Below, one piece after another: positions 45,121 through 53,813 of a stretch of 64,000 nucleotides of DNA. Numbering within the stretch: position 1 is the stretch's first letter; every line of letters starts with the position of its first letter. The translations under genes and the position numbers were made by a program. The DNA is from JANQOH01 sp965201115 (lineage in GTDB: Bacteria; Pseudomonadota; Alphaproteobacteria; UBA7887), in the NCBI GenBank assembly GCA_965201115.1, contig OZ241745.1, positions 2,232,001 through 2,296,000 of the forward strand. The letters are read 5' to 3'. The notes under the pieces were generated by a model, which saw nothing but the letters and a program-made list of their open reading frames with translations, was not told the origin of the DNA and ran no database searches.

Positions 45121-45799
45121 CGCCGCCGCCGAGGCGCGCGAGCAGCCGCGCCGCGGCGGCCTGCTCCGCCGCGCGCTTGCCGGCGCCCCGGGCCTGCGCG
45201 CCGCGGCCGTCGGCGAGCGCCACGGCCACGCTGAAGGTGGGCTTGTGGTCCGGCCCCTCGACCGCGGCGACGCGATAGGCGGGCAGGCCCATGCCGCGCG
45301 CCTGGGTCCATTCCTGCAAGGCGGTCTTGGGGTCGATCGGCGGCTCGGTTTGCGCCGCCATGAGCCCGTTCCAATGGCGATCTATGAAGGCGGCGGCGGC
45401 GGGCAGCCCGCCGTCGAGATAGAGCGCGCCGATCAGCGCCTCGCAGGCGTTGGCGAGGTTGCCGGCCTTTTCGCGCCCGCCGTTCGCCGCTTCCGACGCG
45501 CTCATCTCCAGGCGGTCTCCCAGGCCGATGCGGGCGGCGACGCCGGCCAGCGCCGGCGCGCTCACCAGGGCGGCGAAGCGGCGCGCAAGCGCGCCTTCGT
45601 CCTCGTCGCGCCGCGCGGCCATCAGGCGCTCGGCGACGACGAGGCCGAGCACGCGATCGCCGAGAAACTCAAGCCTTTCGTTGCTCGCCGCGCCGCCCAC
45701 GCTGCGATGGGTCAGCGCCTCCGAGAGCAGTTCCGGCGCGCGGAACGACACGCCCAGCGCGGCGGCGGAAGCGGCGGGCGCGCCGCGGCGGCGCGTCAC
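45107..45799 (-). CDS. rnc: Ribonuclease III
   Basis: RNase III cleaves double-stranded RNA and matures rRNA. The product has 230 residues from GTG 45797-45799, chosen because it overlaps the lepB stop as GTGA and gives the usual length; an ATG 12 codons upstream would lie inside lepB. The signature SNERLEFLGDRVLGLVVAE carries the catalytic acidic residues, and EALIGALYLDGG the second acidic cluster. The C-terminal double-stranded RNA binding domain runs from DPKTALQEWTQARG to AAEQAAAARLLARL. Confidence 0.95.
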   Translation of the reverse strand: MTRRRGAPAASAAALGVSFRAPELLSEALTHRSVGGAASNERLEFLGDRVLGLVVAERLMAARRDEDEGALARRFAALVSAPALAGVAARIGLGDRLEMSASEAANGGREKAGNLANACEALIGALYLDGGLPAAAAFIDRHWNGLMAAQTEPPIDPKTALQEWTQARGMGLPAYRVAAVEGPDHKPTFSVAVALADGRGAQARGAGKRAAEQAAAARLLARLGGGDAGE

Positions 45800-46563
45800 A
45801 GCGAACGGAAAAAACGGCCGAGACGCCAGTTCCAAACCTCCCAGAACCGGCCGTCCACCGAGATGAACGTAACCTCGGCGCGGCCGATCAGGTTTTCCCG
45901 CGGGATGAACCCGACCTCGTTCAGCGCGCGGCTGTCCTGCGAATTGTCGCGGTTGTCGCCCATCGCGAAGAAATGCCGTTCGGGCACCGTATAGATGCGC
46001 GTGTCATCGCCGCGGCCGTTCTCGGTGACGTCGAGCACCCGGTAGCTGACCCCGTTGGGCAGCGTCTCTACGTATTGCCTCCCGGCGTAGCGGCGCCCGC
46101 GGCTGTCTTCGTAGATATAGTCGTCGATGCGCGTGCGCGTCACCGCGCTGCCGTTGAGGTAGAGCGCGCCGCCGCGCATCTGTATGCGGTCGCCCGGCAG
46201 GCCGATGATCCGCTTTATGTAATCGACCCCCGGGTCGCTGGGCTTGCGGAAAACGGCGATATCGCCGCGGCGCGGCGAATCGTACCAAAAGCGCCCCTCG
46301 CTCAGCCCGGCGCCGAACGGGAAGGAGTAGCGGCTGTAGCCGTAGGACGCCTTGGATACGAAGAGGAAATCGCCCACCAGCAGGGTCGGCGCCATGGAGC
46401 CCGAGGGAATATGAAACGGCTCGTAGGCGAAAGTGCGCACCGCCACGGCGATGGTTATCGCCCAGGCGACGGTCTTGAAGGTGTCCCACCAGCCCGCAAG
46501 CCATGACAGCGCCCAGCCGCGCGCGCGCCGGGCCCGCCCCATCCGGTCGTTCGGCGGCGGCAT
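45796..46563 (-). CDS. lepB: Signal peptidase I
   Basis: LepB removes signal peptides from exported proteins at the inner membrane. The product has 255 residues. One N-terminal membrane helix (WDTFKTVAWAITIAVAVRTF) is followed by the catalytic serine Ser56 in HIPSGSMAPTLLVGD and the general base Lys117 in DYIKRIIGLPGDRIQ. The C-terminal signature MGDNRDNSQDSR is intact. The gene is 5 bases from acpS and overlaps rnc by 4, so the block is tightly coupled. Confidence 0.96.
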   Translation of the reverse strand: MPPPNDRMGRARRARGWALSWLAGWWDTFKTVAWAITIAVAVRTFAYEPFHIPSGSMAPTLLVGDFLFVSKASYGYSRYSFPFGAGLSEGRFWYDSPRRGDIAVFRKPSDPGVDYIKRIIGLPGDRIQMRGGALYLNGSAVTRTRIDDYIYEDSRGRRYAGRQYVETLPNGVSYRVLDVTENGRGDDTRIYTVPERHFFAMGDNRDNSQDSRALNEVGFIPRENLIGRAEVTFISVDGRFWEVWNWRLGRFFRSL

Positions 46564-46568
46564 CCCGG

Positions 46569-47039
46569 TTACGCCCGGTTCCGCGGCGCGGCGGGCGCCG
46601 GCAGCGCCGTGATGAGAACGATGGCGTAGGCGAGGCCGCGGTCGTCGGTAAGCGAGACGTCGATCTGCGCGGTCGCGCCGCGCGGCGTGAGCGCCTCGAG
46701 CCGCGCGCGCGCGCCGCCGGCCAGGGTAAGCACGGGTTTCCCGCCGGGGAGGTTTTCCACGCCGATGTCGCGCAAATGCACGCCGCGGCGAAAGCCCGTC
46801 CCCAGCGCCTTCGCGCAGGCTTCCTTGGCGGCGAAGCGGCGGGCGTAGGAATCGGCGCGGCGGGCGCGCCGATCGCAGCGCGCGCGCTCCGCCGCCGTAA
46901 ACGCGCGGCGGGTGAAGCGCTCCCCGAAGCGCTCGAGCGTGCGCGCGATGCGCCGGCTGTCGCAGACATCGTGGCCGAGGCCGATCACCCGCGCCGGCGC
47001 GGACGCGCCATTCGTTCCGACCGTCGTTCCGACTGTCAT
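46569..47039 (-). CDS. acpS: Holo-[acyl-carrier-protein] synthase
   Basis: AcpS transfers phosphopantetheine from CoA to ACP. The product has 156 residues from ATG 47037-47039, overlapping the pdxJ stop by ATGA. The conserved magnesium aspartate is in VIGLGHDVCDSRRIARTLER (family consensus GxDxxxxxRI), and the second motif is RRFAAKEACAKALGTGF with the metal-binding Glu. The N-terminal ~17 residues (MTVGTTVGTNGASAPAR) are an extension of low complexity. Confidence 0.93.
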   Translation of the reverse strand: MTVGTTVGTNGASAPARVIGLGHDVCDSRRIARTLERFGERFTRRAFTAAERARCDRRARRADSYARRFAAKEACAKALGTGFRRGVHLRDIGVENLPGGKPVLTLAGGARARLEALTPRGATAQIDVSLTDDRGLAYAIVLITALPAPAAPRNRA

Positions 47040-47782
47040 TCCGCCGCCTCGGGCGCCCGCGCCGCGTCGATCAGCGCGCGCATGCGCCGGATGCTGTTCT
47101 CCAGCCCGCCGAAAATCGCCTCGCCCACGAGAAAATGACCGATATTGAGTTCGGCGATCTCCGGGATCGCGGCGACCGGCCCCACGGTGTCGTAGCTCAG
47201 GCCGTGGCCCGCGTGGCACTCGAGCCCGCGCGCGGCGGCCTCGCGCGCGGCGCGGCGCAGGCGCTCGAGCTCGGCTTCGCGCTCCGCCCCGCGCGCCTCG
47301 CAATAGGCGCCGGTGTGCAGCTCCACGCGGTCCGCGCCGAGCGCCTCGGCGACGGCGATCTGCACGCGGTCGGGGTCGATGAACAGCGACACCCTGACGC
47401 CGCCGCCGCGGAGGCGGGCGACGACCCCCGCCAGATGCGCATGCCCGGCGGCGGCGTCGAGGCCGCCCTCCGTGGTCAGCTCGGCGCGGCGTTCGGGCAC
47501 CAGGCAGGCCTGATCGGGACCTGTGGCGAGAGCGATGTCGATCATCTCCGGCGTCGCCGCCATTTCGAGATTGAGCGGCAGCGAAACGCCGGTCTTGAGC
47601 CTGCGGATGTCGTCGTCGGAAATATGGCGGCGGTCCTCGCGGAGATGGGCGACAATGCCGTCGGCGCCGGCGCGGGCGGCGGCGAGCGCCGCGCGCACCG
47701 GATCCGGATGCGCGCCGCCGCGCGCGTTGCGGATGGTCGCGACGTGATCGATGTTGACGCCGAGTCTCGCCGCGCCGTCCAT
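47036..47782 (-). CDS. pdxJ: Pyridoxine 5'-phosphate synthase
   Basis: PdxJ makes pyridoxine phosphate from 1-deoxyxylulose 5-phosphate and the PdxA product. The product has 248 residues with a TIM-barrel fold. Diagnostic segments are LGVNIDHVATIRNARGG at the start, GIVAHLREDRRHISDDDI, LVPERRAELTTEGGLD and ECHAGHGLSYDTVG. It lies 3 bases from the DUF2062 gene upstream and overlaps acpS downstream, the standard alphaproteobacterial and gammaproteobacterial pdxJ-acpS coupling. Confidence 0.96.
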   Translation of the reverse strand: MDGAARLGVNIDHVATIRNARGGAHPDPVRAALAAARAGADGIVAHLREDRRHISDDDIRRLKTGVSLPLNLEMAATPEMIDIALATGPDQACLVPERRAELTTEGGLDAAAGHAHLAGVVARLRGGGVRVSLFIDPDRVQIAVAEALGADRVELHTGAYCEARGAEREAELERLRRAAREAAARGLECHAGHGLSYDTVGPVAAIPEIAELNIGHFLVGEAIFGGLENSIRRMRALIDAARAPEAAE

Positions 47783-47785
47783 GCC

Positions 47786-48352
47786 TCAGCCTCCGTCCGG
47801 CGGCGCGGCGGCGGGCGCGGCGCGGCGCGCGCCCTGCCGACGCTCGATCCGCGCCCTGCGCAGGCTCTGATAGCGCGTCACGGCGCGCCGGACAAGCCAG
47901 AACGAAACCGGCCACGCCGCCGCCGCCATCGCCGTTCCGCCCACCGCCATGGGCAGAAGCACGGTCCGCGGGTCGGCGACGATGGCCGACATGGAGAGCG
48001 GCTCCGGCAGGGGCGCGGCGGAAGCGCCGAGCGCCCACGCGCCGGCGCTGTAGGCGCAATACCAAATGAACGGAAATGTCCACGGGTTGCCGATCGCGGT
48101 CCCGATCGCCGAGGCGAGCACATTGCCGCCGGTGGCCCAGGCGAGTATCGCCGCCAGCGCGAAATGAAAGCCGATCAGCGGCGTGAACGACACCGCGACG
48201 CCCCAGGCGGCGCCCACGGCGATGCTGTGCGGCGAGCCCGGAAGGCGCCGCACGCGGTGGCCGAAATAGACGCCGAGGCGGCGCCACCCGCCGCGCGGCC
48301 ACACGACGGCGCGCAGCCGCGCCGTCCACGACCGCCGCCGCCGGCCGAACAC
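47786..48352 (-). CDS. DUF2062 membrane protein
   Basis: The product has 188 residues from GTG 48350-48352. The DUF2062 pattern is clear: GHRVRRLPGSPHSIAVGAAW, then GVAVSFTPLIGFHFALAA and GTAIGNPWTFPFIWYCAYS. Three to four membrane helices are present, the last near LPMAVGGTAMAAAAWPVSFW. The biochemical role of the family is unknown. Its place between rel and pdxJ is recurrent in alphaproteobacteria. Confidence 0.88.
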   Translation of the reverse strand: MFGRRRRSWTARLRAVVWPRGGWRRLGVYFGHRVRRLPGSPHSIAVGAAWGVAVSFTPLIGFHFALAAILAWATGGNVLASAIGTAIGNPWTFPFIWYCAYSAGAWALGASAAPLPEPLSMSAIVADPRTVLLPMAVGGTAMAAAAWPVSFWLVRRAVTRYQSLRRARIERRQGARRAAPAAAPPDGG

Positions 48353-48365
48353 GCGCGCCGGCGCC

Positions 48366-50543
48366 TCAGCCGCGGACGCGCTCCACCCGGAAAATGGCCG
48401 GGCTGGCGCGCAGCGCGGTCACGATGTCGGTCAACTGCCGCACGTCGGCGACCTCGACATCGACCGCGAACTCGAAGAAATCGGGCGACCGGTCGGTGTT
48501 CTGCAAATTGACGATATTCGCGCCGGCGCGCGCGATGACCTCGGTGAGCGCGTTGAGGCTTCCGGGCACGTTGCTCATCGTCGCGCAGAGCCGCCCCACC
48601 TGAACGCGCGGCTCGGCGCCCCACGACAGATCGAGCCAGCGTTCGGGCGCGTCGATAAACCCCTCGAGAGCGCCGCAGTCGATGGTATGCACCGTCGCGC
48701 CGCGCCCCTCGGTCGCGATGCCGACAATGCGATCGCCGCAAAGCGGATGGCAGCATTCCGCCATATGCACGGCGATGCCCGGGGTCAGCCCCTCGATCGA
48801 GACGGCCGCGCCCTCGCCGGCGGCGCCGCGGACGCGCGCGCGCCGGCGCGCCGCCTCCACATCGGTGCGCAGATCGGGGTGGATGGCGCACAGCACCTCG
48901 CCCGCCTCGATTTCCCGCCGCCCGACGGCGGCGCATATGTCCGCCGGGCCGGCGCGCCCGAAGCGATCGAGCGCGGCGGCAAGCATCTCGGCGGAAAACG
49001 GCAGACCGTGGTCGGCGAAGGTCTTGCGCAATATCTCGCGGCCGAGCTCGGCCTGCTCCTTCTCGGCATGCTGCCGGACGAAGCGGCGGATGCGCGCCCG
49101 CGCCTTGCCCGTGACGACGAACGATTGCCAGTTCGGGTCGGGCGCCGGCACGCTCGACCGCAGGATTTCGACCTGATCGCCGTTTTCCAGAATCGTCCGC
49201 AGCGGCGCGACGCGGCCGTTGATTTTGGCCCCGACGCAACTGTCTCCGACGTCGGAATGGACGGCGTAGGCGAGATCGACCGGGGTCGCCCCGCCGGGCA
49301 GCGCCACCAAATCGCCCTTCGGCGTGAAGCAGAACACCCGGTCGGCGTACATTTGCAGTTTCGTATGCTCCAGGAGCTCCTCGGGGTCGGAGGCGTGCTC
49401 CACGATGTCGCGGAGCTCCGAGAGCCAGCGCCAGCGCCGCCCTTCGCGCGGCGGCGGCTTGCTCCCCTGCTTGTAGAGCCAATGGGCGGCGACGCCGAAC
49501 TCGGCCACGTCGTGCATTTCGCGCGTGCGGATCTGCACCTCCACGCGCCGCCGCTCGGGGCCGATCACCGCCGTGTGCAGCGAACGGTAATCGTTCGGCT
49601 TCGGCGTCGAGATATAGTCCTTGAAACGGCCGGGGATCATCGGATAGGCGCCATGCACCGCGCCCAGGGCGCGGTAGCAGTCGGCCGTCCCGCCGACGAC
49701 GGCGCGGAACGCGATTACGTCGACGATCTGCTCGAACGGCACATGCTTGTTTTCCATCTTGCGCCAAATGGAATAGGGCTGCTTGGCGCGCCCCTCGACG
49801 GCGGCGTCGATGCCGGCGGCGGCCAGCGTCCGGCGCAGCTCGCCGGCGATCTTCGGGACCAGCTCGCCCTCGGTATCGTGCAGGAATTGCAGCCTCTTGC
49901 GCAGCGATCCGCGGGTTTGCGGATCGATCTCGGCGAACGCCAAATCCTCGAGCTCGTCCTTGAGCCGGTGCATGCCGATGCGCTCGGCCAGCGGCGCGTA
50001 GATCTCCATCGTTTCGAGCGCGATGCGGCGGCGCTTCGCGGCGTTGCCGAGATAACCGAGGGTGCGCATGTTGTGCAGCCGGTCGGCCAGCTTGACCAGC
50101 AGCACGCGGATGTCCTCCGACATCGCGACGAGGAACTTCTGGAAATTCTCGGCCTGGCGGCGGCTGTGCGATTGCAGGGCGAACTTGCCGAGCTTGGTGA
50201 CGCCGTCCACCAGCCGGCCGATCTCGGCGCCGAACAGCGATTCGATCTCGCCGAGACGCGCGACGCCGTCCTCCACCGTGTCGTGCAGAAGCCCGGCGAT
50301 GACCGACGCGGCGTCAAGCCTGAGGTCGGCCAGTATCGCCGCCACCGCGATCGGGTGCGAGGCGTAGGCGTCGCCCGAGGCGCGGGTCTGGCCGCTGTGG
50401 CGCGCGACGGTAAACGCCCAGGCGCGGCCGATGGCGCCGTCGTCGGCGCCGGGCTCGGCGGCGAAAACGCGGGCGGCGAGGTCCTTCCAGCACGCCGCGC
50501 CGGGGGCTTCCGGCGCCGCGCGCGCCGCCGGCGCGGCGCCTAT
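48366..50543 (-). CDS. rel: Bifunctional (p)ppGpp synthase/hydrolase (RelA/SpoT family), start unclear
   Basis: Rel enzymes make and degrade the alarmone (p)ppGpp. Coding similarity runs through the hydrolase HD domain (RASGDAYASHPIAVAAILAD, LLHDTVEDG), the synthetase (GRFKDYISTPKPNDYRSLHT), TGS (CFTPKGDLVALPGGATPVDL) and the C-terminal ACT domain. The first canonical in-frame start is GTG 50343-50345, but it would remove the metal-binding His of ASHP and about 60 conserved residues. Upstream the frame stays open through the rpoZ stop with no ATG, GTG, TTG or CTG. The 3' boundary is firm. The 5' coordinate given is an ATA overlapping the rpoZ TAG, which would give the normal ~725 residues; it is only a placeholder. 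Confidence 0.85.
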   Translation of the reverse strand: MGAAPAARAAPEAPGAACWKDLAARVFAAEPGADDGAIGRAWAFTVARHSGQTRASGDAYASHPIAVAAILADLRLDAASVIAGLLHDTVEDGVARLGEIESLFGAEIGRLVDGVTKLGKFALQSHSRRQAENFQKFLVAMSEDIRVLLVKLADRLHNMRTLGYLGNAAKRRRIALETMEIYAPLAERIGMHRLKDELEDLAFAEIDPQTRGSLRKRLQFLHDTEGELVPKIAGELRRTLAAAGIDAAVEGRAKQPYSIWRKMENKHVPFEQIVDVIAFRAVVGGTADCYRALGAVHGAYPMIPGRFKDYISTPKPNDYRSLHTAVIGPERRRVEVQIRTREMHDVAEFGVAAHWLYKQGSKPPPREGRRWRWLSELRDIVEHASDPEELLEHTKLQMYADRVFCFTPKGDLVALPGGATPVDLAYAVHSDVGDSCVGAKINGRVAPLRTILENGDQVEILRSSVPAPDPNWQSFVVTGKARARIRRFVRQHAEKEQAELGREILRKTFADHGLPFSAEMLAAALDRFGRAGPADICAAVGRREIEAGEVLCAIHPDLRTDVEAARRRARVRGAAGEGAAVSIEGLTPGIAVHMAECCHPLCGDRIVGIATEGRGATVHTIDCGALEGFIDAPERWLDLSWGAEPRVQVGRLCATMSNVPGSLNALTEVIARAGANIVNLQNTDRSPDFFEFAVDVEVADVRQLTDIVTALRASPAIFRVERVRG

Positions 50544-51103
50544 GCGGACGGCGGGCGGCTGTATCGGCCCGCGCCGCCGGTCTCCGCGGCGGCCTCCGCC
50601 TGCGCATCGGCGGCGCCCGGCGCGCCGCCGGCGTCCTCGGCCCCGGCCGCGCCGGGAGTTTCGTCCGCGGCCGTATCCGCCCGCTCTTCGGCCCCGGCGG
50701 CGCCGGCGTCTTCCCCGGGCCCGTCGGCGCCCGCGCCGGCCTCTTCCGCGGCGCCGGCTTCCGCGTTCCCGACCGCGGCCAGCGGCGCGCCGTCGCCGGC
50801 GTCATCGTCGTTGGCCGCCGTTTCGCTTTCCGCGGCGGGCAGCTGCAGGGGGTCGTCGTCGGGCTCGTCATCGATCTCCGCGTAGCGCTGCAAGCCGCGC
50901 ACCAGCGAATCGGCGAGCTCCTCGGGCGAGATGGTTTCGTCGGCGATCTCGCGCAGCGCGATGACGGGGTCCTTGTCGTTGTCATCGTCCACGGTCGCGC
51001 GCGCGCCGGCGGAAATGTCCCGCGCGCGCTGCGCCGCGAGCATCACCAGCTCGAACCGGTTGGGTATCTTGGTAACGCAATCTTCAACGGTTACGCGCGC
51101 CAT
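50540..51103 (-). CDS. rpoZ: RNA polymerase omega subunit with long acidic tail
   Basis: Omega assists assembly of the beta' subunit and mediates part of the ppGpp response. The product has 187 residues, about twice the usual length. The first ~75 residues are the conserved omega fold (MARVTVEDCVTKIPNRFELV, AAQRARDISAGARATVD, NDKDPVIALREIADETISPE). The remaining ~110 are acidic and Ala-rich (EEAGAGADGPGEDAGAAGAE), probably disordered. It is the first gene of the minus-strand block and lies directly upstream of rel, which fits a ppGpp-related operon. Confidence 0.92.
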   Translation of the reverse strand: MARVTVEDCVTKIPNRFELVMLAAQRARDISAGARATVDDDNDKDPVIALREIADETISPEELADSLVRGLQRYAEIDDEPDDDPLQLPAAESETAANDDDAGDGAPLAAVGNAEAGAAEEAGAGADGPGEDAGAAGAEERADTAADETPGAAGAEDAGGAPGAADAQAEAAAETGGAGRYSRPPSA

Positions 51104-51243
51104 CGCCGCCTCGCCTCGCTTGCCTGAACAGGGAACGCCGCCGCGGCCCGCGGCCGCGCGCGGCGCGTACCTGTCTAAAGCCGCGCCGGCGCCGAATCAA
51201 CCGCCGCAAGCGCCGCGCGCCGGAAAACGCGCCGCGTATCTCA

Positions 51244-51406
51244 GTGCCCGTACCGAAATGCTTGCCCCGTCGCGGGCGGGGCCCGGGACCGCGGGCATCC
51301 TGCCCGCACGTTCCCGCAAGCCGCGATGATGGCGAGGAGGCGCGAGCGGACAAGACGCCCACCGCTCCCCGCCGTACCGGCAACCGCCGAATTCCGGTAC
51401 AGCCTC
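51244..51406. repeat. 163-bp inverted-repeat element, full copy 3
   Basis: The ends are GTGCCCGTACCGAAAT on the left and ATTCCGGTACAGCCTC on the right. One inner hairpin has changed to CCCCGTCGCGGGCGGGG, the other is intact. The right end touches the folK stop (51407-51409). The remaining 51104-51243 is the rpoZ upstream region with no clear promoter hexamers. Confidence 0.8.
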
Positions 51407-51994
51407 TCAACCGGCGATGCGGACGATGCGCTGCCCGGCGGGAAGCGCCGCGGCGAGCTCCGCCGCCGAGCGTCCGTCGCGCGGATGGCGCCAGCCCGGC
51501 GCGATCTCGGCCAGCGGGACCAGCGCGAACGCGCGCTCGGCCAGCCGCGGGTGCGGCACGGTCAGGCCCGGCTCGTCGAGGGTCAGGGCGCCGCACGCCA
51601 GCAGATCGAGATCGAGCGCGCGGGCCGCCCAGCGGGCGCCGCGCGCGCGCCCGAAGCGCCGCTCCACCGCAAGCAGCAGCGCGAGCAGCGCGCGCGGCGG
51701 CACGGTTGCGGGGAAACGCGCCACGGCGTTGACGAACCACGGCTGATCGCTCGGCGGCACGGGCGCGCTGCGATACCACGACGACACCGCCGGGCGCCGG
51801 TCGAGCGCCGCCGCCAGCGCGGCAAGCGCGCGGCGGCAGGTCGCGAGCGGCGGCGCGCCGTCGGGCGCGGGCAGATTCGCGCCGACGCCGACGAAAACGC
51901 CGCCCGCCGCCCCTTGAGAAATCCCGCCGTCCGGCGCATTATGAAGCGCCGGGCGCGCGCCCGGCGCATCGGACAACAACCAGGGAAATCGCAC
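51407..51994 (-). CDS. folK: 2-amino-4-hydroxy-6-hydroxymethyldihydropteridine pyrophosphokinase
   Basis: FolK transfers pyrophosphate from ATP in folate synthesis. The family part starts at VFVGVGANLPAP (about residue 33) and includes SSWYRSAPVPPSDQPWFVNA, ERRFGRARGARWAARALDLD and VPHPRLAERAFALVPLAEIA. The usual start lies just before VFVGVG, but no ATG or GTG is there in frame; the nearest are TTGs at about 51979-51982 and GTG 51992-51994. The listed start leaves a 1-base gap to the divergent NYN gene, which is tight for two promoters. The true start remains uncertain. Confidence 0.85.
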   Translation of the reverse strand: MRFPWLLSDAPGARPALHNAPDGGISQGAAGGVFVGVGANLPAPDGAPPLATCRRALAALAAALDRRPAVSSWYRSAPVPPSDQPWFVNAVARFPATVPPRALLALLLAVERRFGRARGARWAARALDLDLLACGALTLDEPGLTVPHPRLAERAFALVPLAEIAPGWRHPRDGRSAAELAAALPAGQRIVRIAG

Positions 51995-51995
51995 G

Positions 51996-52676
51996 ATGAC
52001 ACTCGACCCCGAAAACTACGTGCCGCTTTACTCCGACGAACGGATTGCCGTCTTCATCGACGGCGCCAACCTCTACAACGCCGCGCGCTCCCTTGGATTC
52101 GATATCGACTACAAGAAGCTGCTCAGGCTGTTTTCGGAAAAGGGCCGCCTCGTGCGCGCCTTCTACTATACGGCGCTGATGGAAGATCAGGAATACTCCC
52201 CCATCCGCCCGCTCGTCGATTGGCTCGACTACAACGGCTACACCATGGTGACCAAGCCCGCCAAGGAGTTCACCGACTCGCTGGGCCGCCGCAAGATCAA
52301 GGGCAACATGGACATCGAACTCGCCATCGACGTCATGGACATGGCCGCGCATGTCGATCATATCGTCCTGCTGTCGGGCGACGGCGATTTCCGCCGCCTC
52401 GTCGAGGCCGTGCAGCGCAAGGGCGTGCGCGTCTCGGTGGTCTCGACCACGCGCTCGCAGCCGCCGATGGTCGCCGACGAACTGCGCCGCCAGGCCGACA
52501 ATTTCATCGAGCTGGAAGACCTCCGGCAGATTGTCATGCGCGACCCCACGATCCGCCAGCAGCGCGAGGCGGCGTGGCGCGCCCACCGCGACGAGACGAA
52601 CGACGATGGCTACGGCGGAGAGAACGAGGAAGCGCTCGCGCCCGGCGCCGCCGCATCGGGCGCCTCGGGCGCATAA
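51996..52676 (+). CDS. NYN-domain protein (LabA/DUF88-like)
   Basis: The product has 226 residues from ATG 51996. The PIN-like nuclease core has RIAVFIDGANLYNAARSLGF at the start, KGNMDIELAIDVMDMA in the middle and IVLLSGDGDFRRLVEAVQRK, which together supply the acidic metal-binding residues. The C-terminal ~45 residues are charged and low-complexity. Such proteins are predicted RNases with regulatory roles. A related fragment is at the left edge of the window. Confidence 0.85.
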   Translation: MTLDPENYVPLYSDERIAVFIDGANLYNAARSLGFDIDYKKLLRLFSEKGRLVRAFYYTALMEDQEYSPIRPLVDWLDYNGYTMVTKPAKEFTDSLGRRKIKGNMDIELAIDVMDMAAHVDHIVLLSGDGDFRRLVEAVQRKGVRVSVVSTTRSQPPMVADELRRQADNFIELEDLRQIVMRDPTIRQQREAAWRAHRDETNDDGYGGENEEALAPGAAASGASGA

Positions 52677-52724
52677 CCGCCGCCGCCGGAGAAAACGCGC
52701 GGCGCGATCGGAGAAACGCAAGGC

Positions 52725-53813
52725 ATGACGATACGAAGCAACGACCTCGCCGCGCTGATCGCGGCCGTCTTCGGCAACGCGGGCAGCAGCGAGCAAGAGG
52801 CGGAAACGATCGCGCGCCGCCTGGTCGAGGCGAATCTCGCCGGGCACGACAGCCACGGCGCGATCCGCGTCCCCGCCTACGTGGAATGGGTAGAGGCCGG
52901 AACGCTGATCCCGAACCAATCGATCTCGACGGTGTTCGAGAACGACGCGGCGGCCGTCGTCGACGGCAATTTCGGCTTCGGCCAGGTCGTGGGCGAACAG
53001 GCGGTGGCGCTGGGGATCGAGAAATGCGCCGCGTTCGGCCTCTCGATGGTGGGCCTGCGCAATGCGGGCCATGTCGGGCGCGTGGGCGACTGGGCGATAC
53101 AGGCCGCCGGCGCCGGACTGCTGTCGATGCACTTCGTCAACACGTCCGGCGGCGGCATACTGGTCGCCCCGTGGGGCGGGACGGACCGGCGCCTGTCGGC
53201 GAACCCCATCGCCGCCGGCATTCCCGCGCCGGGGCGCGCGCCGCTGATCGTCGATATGTCCACATGCGTCATCGCCGAGGGCAAGATCCGCGTCGCCCGC
53301 AACAAGGGCGCCCCCGTGCCGGAAGGCGCCATCCTCGACGGCGCCGGCCGGCCCACGACCGACCCCGAACGCTTCTACGCCGACCCGCCCGGCGCCATCC
53401 TGCCCATCGCCGGGCACAAGGGATACGTTCTCTCGGTTCTCGTCGAGGCGCTGGCGGGAGCGCTGACCGGCGGCGGCTCCAGCCATCCCGGCAACCCCGC
53501 GGCGGACCGGGTGAGCAACGGCATGTTGTCGATCTTCATCGACCCCGCCACGGTGGCCGGCGAGGCGTTCGGCAACGACATCGAACGCCTCGTCGCATGG
53601 ACGAAAACCGCCCGGAAAGCCGAGGGCGTAACCGAAATCCTCATGCCGGGCGACCCGGAGAACCGTATGCGCGCCGAGCGCCTGGCCAACGGCATTCCGC
53701 TCGACGACACAACGCTGGAACAGCTCGCCGGCGCGGCCCGCAAGGTCGGCGTGCCGGAAGAAACGATCGCCCGTCTGACCGCGCGGGCGGCGGCGCCGGA
53801 GGCCGCGCAATGA
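52725..53813 (+). CDS. Ldh family oxidoreductase 1 (malate/L-lactate dehydrogenase type 2)
   Basis: The product has 362 residues of the NAD(P)H-dependent Ldh_2 family (MdH, YlbC, delta-piperideine-2-carboxylate reductase), which reduce or oxidise 2-oxo acids. Conserved segments are LVEANLAGHDSHGAIRVPAY, VVDGNFGFGQVVGEQAVALG, VGLRNAGHVGRVGDWAIQAA and IAGHKGYVLSVLVEALAGAL. It overlaps the next gene of the same family by ATGA. The substrate cannot be assigned by eye. Confidence 0.88.
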   Translation: MTIRSNDLAALIAAVFGNAGSSEQEAETIARRLVEANLAGHDSHGAIRVPAYVEWVEAGTLIPNQSISTVFENDAAAVVDGNFGFGQVVGEQAVALGIEKCAAFGLSMVGLRNAGHVGRVGDWAIQAAGAGLLSMHFVNTSGGGILVAPWGGTDRRLSANPIAAGIPAPGRAPLIVDMSTCVIAEGKIRVARNKGAPVPEGAILDGAGRPTTDPERFYADPPGAILPIAGHKGYVLSVLVEALAGALTGGGSSHPGNPAADRVSNGMLSIFIDPATVAGEAFGNDIERLVAWTKTARKAEGVTEILMPGDPENRMRAERLANGIPLDDTTLEQLAGAARKVGVPEETIARLTARAAAPEAAQ

